Source of the DNA: Humulus lupulus | Taxonomy: Eukaryota; Streptophyta; Magnoliopsida; Rosales; Cannabaceae | Assembly (NCBI RefSeq): GCF_963169125.1 | Contig: NC_084799.1 | Location: forward strand, 63,658,643 to 63,722,642 | Reading direction: 5' to 3' | Length of the DNA: 64,000 nt | Part shown: piece after piece, positions 58,189 to 64,000 of the stretch | Numbering within the stretch: the first letter of the stretch is position 1 | Layout: the number at the start of each line of letters is the position of its first letter | Position numbers and translations under genes: made by a program | Notes under the pieces: model-generated | What the model was told of the DNA's origin: nothing | Database searches by the model: none | What the model saw: the letters and a program-made list of their open reading frames with translations, nothing else

Positions 58189-58797
58189 GTTTACCCAAAA
58201 ATGGCTCCTGATGACGTGGCAAGAATTTCTTACACGTGGCTGGCATGTGACAGTTCTGAGTGAAGGGATCCTGTTCGATCATCGACCAGATAATTGTTGA
58301 TTCATCAAGTCTCGTAGTTAAGTGCGACCAGCCTAGTCGTATACTTCCATTTACTTCCTCTAAGATACGCAATCTTGTAATAATTACAAATATTATATTT
58401 CTTTTTATTACCTTGATACGTTGATTTTAACAGTAATTAAGGCCCATCGGCCCATGTAACCTCCTTGAACCTATAAATAAGAATGAGAGGGTTCAAGGAA
58501 GGGACTTTTGAACTTTTAATCTTTGGGTGCAGAGAGAAAAGCATAGTGTGATTATCCACCGAAATTGTAATTCTCCTAAAACTGGTGAAACTCAAGAACC
58601 CTAGTTCTTTGATCACAGTATTAGGATTCAATATCAGTAAGAACATTAAGTGGACGTAGGTCATTACCATCTAGTTAGGGTCGAACTACTATAAATCACT
58701 TGTGTCACTTTCTTTCCATTGGATTCTCTTCTTGATTTCCTTTTTGTTCTTTGTCGTTTATTTGACTCTATGTCGTCGACCAAATCAAGGGTCAACA
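58189..58797 (+). repeat. Element C 5' LTR
   Basis: It starts TGTTTACCC and ends GGGTCAACA, then TTTTGGTGCTTTCATGGAG as primer-site region. Two ABRE-type ACGTGGC motifs lie at 58214-58220 and 58234-58240. TATA box TATAAATA at 58472-58479. Confidence 0.92.
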
Positions 58798-58810
58798 TTT
58801 TGGTGCTTTC

Positions 58811-60899
58811 ATGGAGAGATTAAACAAAATACTTCAAGAAGATCATATGGTGAAGACATCCAAGAGAGCTGGACAGGCTGCTGGTGCTGCATCCTCTCAA
58901 CCTCCTCCTCCAAATGTGGCTGAAAATGAGCCACACTTGGATTTTGAGGAGGAAGAAATGGATTCTGAGACGCTGAGGAAAACACTAAGTAAGTTGCAGG
59001 ACGAGTTGGCCAATGTGAGGGCCAATAAGGAGAATGCGGAAGAGACCTTGGCATTGCAGCAGAGGGAGATTGAGCGTCAGCGTCAAGAGCTGAATGAATG
59101 GCAGGCAGACATGGACCATCAGCAGAGAGATGCCACAACCGCTCTTGAAGCAGCCATTCAGTTGGCCCGAGGATAAGCTGTGCCAGCCTCTTAACCGAAT
59201 CAGCGACTAAATGCACCACCGCAACGGGCCCCAAATTGGTGTCCTCTACTCCAACCAACAATCCCTCAAAGGCTGGAGCAACCGCCTGCTGCTAAGAAGG
59301 ATGTCCCAATTCAGGATCCTGAGAAACAACCACCCTCTCAAGCTGGTCGCGGAAATCCCCATCGCGAGAGGCAGAATAGGGTTGAGCAGCCTTCGCGAAG
59401 CCCTAGTCGCCCAGGGGGCGATGATCCAAATCCACCAAGTAGGGGGCAGAGTCCTTCTACTAACAGAAGGCACAATGAGACAGGCTCTACGGTCAGAGGC
59501 CCCCCACGGCATAATAATGCACGGGGACCACCCACCAACGCAGGCCTCCCCCTGACGCTTAGGAGATGCTAGCTAGAGGAGGAAACAGCATGACCAGCCG
59601 GTCCCAGTTTAGGGATGGCCATGACTATAATGAGGTCGATTTTGGTAAGAGGAATGTTGGTCGAGGGCGTGAGGAAAGAGGTGGAGACAGAAACCCCCCA
59701 CCAAGAGAAAATAGGCCTGCGAGCCATAACGATGGGGGGCAGCCCAGACACCATAACGTCTTTGATCGGCTGGGCGCTAGCAAACAAAGGTATAGAGATG
59801 ATGACCTGAGGGATGTGCTCAACGACAGGCGTGAAAGGCACGATGAGTACGCTCCTCCGGCACCAGTCGTCCCAACGATCCCCGACGATGTTCAGGCTCA
59901 AATTGATGCTCTGAATCAGGCGGTACAGTAGCTGGTGGGGAGTCGAACATCCCACATTGAGTATGATCGGAGGAGAGGCACTTTCAAGATGCCAGTGCTG
60001 CCGAACTTCGATGGGTAAGGGGACCCAATATCTCATGTAAACAAATTTAAGATATAGATGGATATTCAGAAGGTGTCGGATGATGCCCGCTGCAGGATCT
60101 TCCCTGCCACCCTATCCGACACTGCTCAGGAGTGGTTCTTTAAGTTCCCTCCTGCTAGTATAGTGTCATGGGAAATGTTCGTAAAGGAATTTTACGGACA
60201 ATTCAACGCAGGTCGCGTACACCCCACTGAGGCCAACCAGCTGGTCGAGATACGCCAAAAAGAGGAGAGCCCTTAAAGGAATACGTCTAGCGTTTCATGT
60301 GAGCAGCGACTGGAGCCAAAATAGTGGGCGATGAGGGAAAGATGATGACCCTAACTACTGGGATTCGGCGCCATTCTCCGCTCTGGAATAGCCTAAGAAA
60401 AAATGGGGTAAAATGTACCCAGGAGTTTCTTGATCGAGCTGATCGATACATCAAGCTCGAGGACACAATTTCTAATGAGGGGAAATTGCCTACAAAAGAC
60501 ATAGGAACAAAGGAAGATCTTGGAAATGCCGCCAATAGGTCAGATAAACCCAATGGCAACAACAAAGGCAACAGGAACAAAAATGGTAAGAATGGTGGAA
60601 AAAGGGCAAACAATGAGCCATCAACATCCAAAAATAAATGCCCCAAAGGCAATAGATACGAGCCGATATTCACCAACTATACAACCCTTGTTGAGAGTAC
60701 AACAGAGGTCTACCAGGCGACCAATGCCAATGTCCCTTATAAGCGACCAGCACCTATAAGGAAGGATATCTCCAAGAGAGATACAACAAAATTTTGTCGT
60801 TTTCACAATGGCTACGGACATGACACCAATGAGAGTAACTAGTTGAAGGATGAGATTGAGTTCCTTATCAGACAGGGACACCTAAGGAGTTTTGTATAA
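58811..60899 (+). pseudogene. Element C gag (Tat-type), broken
   Basis: MERLNKILQEDHMVKTSK leads into an acidic stretch and a coiled coil (LQDELANVRANKENAEETLA). An Arg/Gly/Pro linker is shared with B (NVGRGREERGGDRNPPPREN). The Retrotrans_gag core (59940-60480) has QEWFFKFPPASIVSWEMF and FYGQFNAGRVHPTEANQLVE. A Lys/Asn-rich stretch (60540-60640) comes before the finger CRFHNGYGHDTNESN, whose last Cys has become Ser. Stops at about 59174, 59929, 60018, 60055, 60275 and 60841. Confidence 0.87.
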
Positions 60900-61094
60900 G
60901 TTGCAGGAGGGTCTCAACAAAAGGCTCAAGGAGGCAATGAGCAGGCGCCTGCACGCCAATGCTCGCCACCTTTACAGCCAGCTCCTGTGGCAGGTACGTT
61001 ACTCACCATCTGTGGCGGCCCACACCTTGCAAGAGATAGTGGGAAGGCAAGGGAGCGATATGCTTGGACCTTACGCCATGACCAGGACGTCAAG

Positions 61095-61670
61095 ATGATG
61101 AGTGTGGAGGATCGAGCACCTAAAAAAGCTTGAATAGAGGAGGAATTGATTACCTTCTCTGAGGATGATGCCCAACATGTCCGATTCCCACATTCAGATC
61201 CACTAGTCGTGGACGTCCAGATTGCCAATATGATGGTAAAGAGGGTGTTGGTTGACACGGGTAGCTCAGTCAACGTCTTGTATAAGTCTTCACTGGAGAG
61301 GATTAAGTTGTCCATCAAGGTCCTGGAGCCGTGCAACCAACCCATATATGGTTTTTCTGGTGAAGGGCTCACGCTAACAAGGTCGATTAGGCTCCCCGTT
61401 ACAGCAGGAACTGCGCTCGCAAATAGGACATTACTCACTAATTTCATAGTAGTTGATCGTCCTTCTATGTATAATGTTGTAATTGGGAGGTCTATTCTGG
61501 TCGACCTGCGAGCTGTAACCTCGGTTTGGCACCTTGCCATGAAATTCCCAACTGATGCAGGGGTAGGATGCATATTAGGATACCAACGAGAAACGAGGGA
61601 GTGCTACAACGCCTCAGTATCTAAGGTAAAGAAAGGTGGATCGAGGGAAATCGTCGGAAAAGAGTTGTAA
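61095..61670 (+). pseudogene. Element C aspartic protease
   Basis: VQIANMMVKRVLVDTGSSVN contains the catalytic DTGSS (about 61253-61270). FSGEGLTLTRSIRLPVT, MYNVVIGRSILVDLRA and WHLAMKFPTDAG follow in one open frame from 61146; a stop at about 61132 lies upstream. Better preserved than the copy in B. Confidence 0.87.
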
Positions 61671-61898
61671 ACGGCCAATGAAGTGCAAGCCCAATCAGAT
61701 GATTGTGTCACCAAATAGGGTGTTTCCCAAAGTGAGGATAGAGATCTGGATCCTCGCTTTGTGGATTGTGATGAAGAAGTAGGACCCATTGAGGACCTCG
61801 AAGAGGTCCAACTTGATGAAACAGATTCGACCAGGGTAGTGAAAGTTGGTAAAAACTAATAGACAACAACAAAACAAAAACTGGTGTAATTTTTAAAG

Positions 61899-62741
61899 AT
61901 GAACCAGGAAGTCTTTGCCTGGTCGCATAAAGCCATGGTTGGGATAGACCCAGCAGTTATCAGCCATGTCATGAACATAGACAAAAGTTTTGCACCAGTA
62001 CAACAGAAAAGAAGGCTGCTCGACAAAGACAGATCAAAAGCTCTGAAAGAAGAAGTTGATAAGCTAAAGGAGAATGGACTCATCAAGGTAGCATTTTATC
62101 CATCGTGGGTCTCTAATCCCGTACTAGTTCCCAAGCCGAAAGGAAAGTGGAGAACGTGCGTGGATTTCACAGACCTTGATAAAGCCTGCCCTAAAGATTG
62201 TTTCCCACTCCCTAGGATCGACCAACTGGTCGATGCCACTGTAGGACACGAGATCCTGTCATTCATGGATGCATACTCCGGGTACAATCAGATCAATATG
62301 CATCCACCTGATGAAGATCACACTAGCTTTTGGACCGATATAGGGCATTACTGTTACAAAGTAATGCCCTTCGGTTTGAAAAATGCTGGTGCGACTTACC
62401 AGCGACTAGTCAATCACATGTTCAAGGAGTTGATCGGTACAAACATGGAAGTATATGTTGATGACATGCTGGTTAAGTCGAAACAGGCAGAAGGACACAT
62501 AGGGGAGTTGCAAGAGTGCTTCAATGTCTTGAATAAATATCAGTTGAAGTTGAATCCCCTCAAGTGTTCCTTCGGAGTTGGATCAGGGAAATTCTTGGGA
62601 TTTATAGTAAACTCACGAGGAATTAAGGTCAATCCCGAGAAGATCAAAGCCCTGGTCGATATGAAATCGCCAACAAAAATCAAAGATGTTCAAAGTTTAA
62701 CCGGAAGGATTGCTGCTCTAGGTAGATTATCTCCAAATTGA
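61899..62741 (+). pseudogene. Element C reverse transcriptase, open frame of 280 codons
   Basis: The finger and palm motifs are kept: QQKRRLLDKDRSKALKEEVD, WVSNPVLVPKPKGKWRTCVD, LDKACPKDCFPLPRIDQLVD, SFMDAYSGYNQINMHPPDED and YKVMPFGLKNAGATYQRLVN. The active site VYVDDMLVKS is at about 62452-62481. The frame is lost at 62741 in the thumb region (GRIAALGRLSPN). In sequence terms it is the best preserved enzyme domain in the window. Confidence 0.9.
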
Positions 62742-63174
62742 CGGACAAATGCGTCCCATATTTTAATCTACTTAGAGGCAACAAGAAGTTCGAATGGACG
62801 GAGGAGTGCGAGCAGGCTTTTCAAGTTTTAAAGACGCACATGTCGCAACCACCGATTCTATCAAAGCTAGTTAATAAAGAAACCTTGTTCATCTACTTGG
62901 CGATCACCGAATATGCTGCTAGTGCTTTCTAGTAAGAGAGGAAGAGAATGTGCAAAAGGTCGTGTATTATGTAAGCAAAAGGCTAATAGGAGCAGAACTA
63001 CGATATCCTCCTATTGAAAAGTTAGCCTACTGTCTAATCTTAGCCTCCAGAAAGTTGTGGCCATACTTTCAAGCTCACCTAATCACAATTTTGACTGACC
63101 ATCCTCTACGACAAGTTCTGCAGAAGCCAGTAGCCGCGGGCCGATTATTGAAATGGGCGGATGAACTTGGGTAG
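62738..63174 (+). pseudogene. Element C Ty3 RNase H, broken
   Basis: NLLRGNKKFEWTEECEQAFQ and TLFIYLAITEYAASAF end at a stop (62930). They go on in another frame as VVYYVSKRLIGAELRYPPIE, YCLILASRKLWPYFQAH and LTDHPLRQVLQ, ending at 63174. Confidence 0.87.
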
Positions 63175-63219
63175 TTTGATATCTCTTACTTACCAAGAGC
63201 AATAGTAAAAGGACAAGCT

Positions 63220-63660
63220 TTGGCCGACTTCGTTGCAGAGCTCACTGGGCTTCCAGACAGCGAGCAGACAAAAGTGCCTAAACCTCAAAGCCAAGCTCCC
63301 TCATGGAAGTTGTTCACGGACGGTTCTTCTAATGAGCATCACGCTGGAGCCGGAGTGATTTTGATAACGCCAGAAGGGCATCTATTTCACTGCGCGATTA
63401 GATTTGACTTCACAACTTCTAACAACGAAGTCGAGTATGAAGCTTTGCTGGCAGGTTTACGGTTAGCCAAAGACATGAACATAAAGTCACTAGAAATCTA
63501 GAGTGACTACCAGTTGGTGGTTAATCAGATCATTGGAGAATACCAAGCCAGGGGCTTGAAGATGGTCGCTTACTTGGGTAATGCAAAGGATCTATTGGCA
63601 CAGTTTGAAAAATATACTCTCCAGCAAGTACCTCGCGACTAGAATTCAAACGTTGGTGCT
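63220..63660 (+). pseudogene. Element C archaeal-type RNase H
   Basis: After a linker (MADFVAELTGLPDSEQTKVP), the motif LFTDGSSNEHHAGAGVILIT leads to NNEVEYEALLAGLRLAKDMN. A stop at 63499 falls where B reads DIYRDSQLVVNQ; homology goes on (YQLVVNQIIGEYQARGL) to about 63640. Confidence 0.86.
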
Positions 63661-64000
63661 TTGGCAAAATTAGCAAGTGCCAAGGATGCTGACACTCTGA
63701 ATATTGTACCTGTTGAGCGGCTATCCGCACCAAGCATCCAAGTAGAAGAAACCTCTCTGGTGATTCAGGCGGCAGATACATGGATGGCACCTTTCATTGA
63801 GTACTTGACGCATGGTGTGTTGCTTATGAACAGAAACAAAGCCAGGACTCCTTAGCGGTAAGCTGCTAGGTTCATCCTGGTAGATGAAATTCTATACCGA
63901 AGAGGATACTCTATGCCGCTCCTCAGGTGTGTTTCATAAGAAAAGGCCAAAGAATTAATGAGAGAGGTCCACGAAGACTTTTGTGTGGATCACGCTGAGG
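63661..64000 (+). pseudogene. Element C integrase N-terminal part, cut by window end
   Basis: MAKLASAKDADTLNIVPVER, WMAPFIEYLTHGVLL and LYRRGYSMPLLR match the pre-integrase region of B at 51275-51652. Stops at 63853, 63859 and 63938 break it. The zinc-binding and catalytic parts lie beyond the window. Confidence 0.8.

Larger units (their letters stand above)
58189..64000 (+). mobile_element. Element C: Tat-lineage Ty3 retrotransposon, runs off the window
   Basis: Its 5' LTR is 58189-58797 (609 bp) and internal coding runs from 58811 to the window end in the order gag, protease, RT, RNase H, archaeal-type RNase H, start of integrase. It is closely similar to B throughout but on the opposite strand. 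Its 3' part and any antisense gene lie outside the window. Confidence 0.92.

Overview
This window is nuclear DNA of a flowering plant, most likely a eudicot. It holds one recognisable host gene, a three-exon LOB-domain transcription factor closest to LBD15 (15586-16741, minus strand). It also holds scraps of plastid DNA (petA and psaA). Nearly everything else is transposon sequence in various states of decay. The species cannot be fixed from the sequence alone.

Left part (1-11203): a decayed CACTA (En/Spm) element whose left end lies outside the window. It carries two partial TNP2-type transposase copies in tandem (339-2758 and about 2650-4142), a second spliced gene of the plant Transposase_24 type (8813-10532), and subterminal repeats ending in a CACTA terminus at 11006. 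A second CACTA-like terminus follows at 11203. A complete hAT element (4151-8601) with an 8-bp target duplication is inserted in the CACTA coding region; its transposase is broken.

Centre left (11204-24373): AT-rich intergenic DNA with a possible copia LTR scrap, then the plastid fragments, the LBD15-like gene and its upstream region, and a full-length but dead LINE (18382-23745, minus strand) bounded by a 15-bp target duplication.

Centre (24374-35721): two related terminal-inverted-repeat elements. The larger (24374-27845) holds GC-rich repeat DNA and a 2.4-kb solo Ty3 LTR; the smaller (28007-28478) is MITE-sized. Next comes a 6.98-kb LTR element, here called D (28740-35721). It encodes only a Tat-type gag and has no pol, so it depends on a helper. 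Its LTRs carry an array of CCGACCAGT motifs.

Right part (35722-64000): a TAGGGT-rich minisatellite is split by a chromovirus-like Ty3 element A (36429-57361). The 3' LTR of A is itself split by a Tat-lineage Ty3 element B (45502-57167, minus strand, target duplication CCTTT). B has gag, protease, reverse transcriptase, RNase H, a second archaeal-type RNase H and integrase. It also has a spliced coiled-coil gene antisense to gag-pol. Past the other half of the minisatellite, a close relative of B, element C (58189 to the window end, plus strand), starts in the opposite direction, so B and C form a multi-kilobase inverted repeat.

Order of events: minisatellite, then A into it, then B into A's 3' LTR; CACTA, then hAT into CACTA; the larger TIR element, then an LTR element into it, later reduced to a solo LTR. 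Every transposon protein has stops or frameshifts, so any current activity would need helpers acting in trans. Assignments rest on reading translated motifs by eye; no database search was run.
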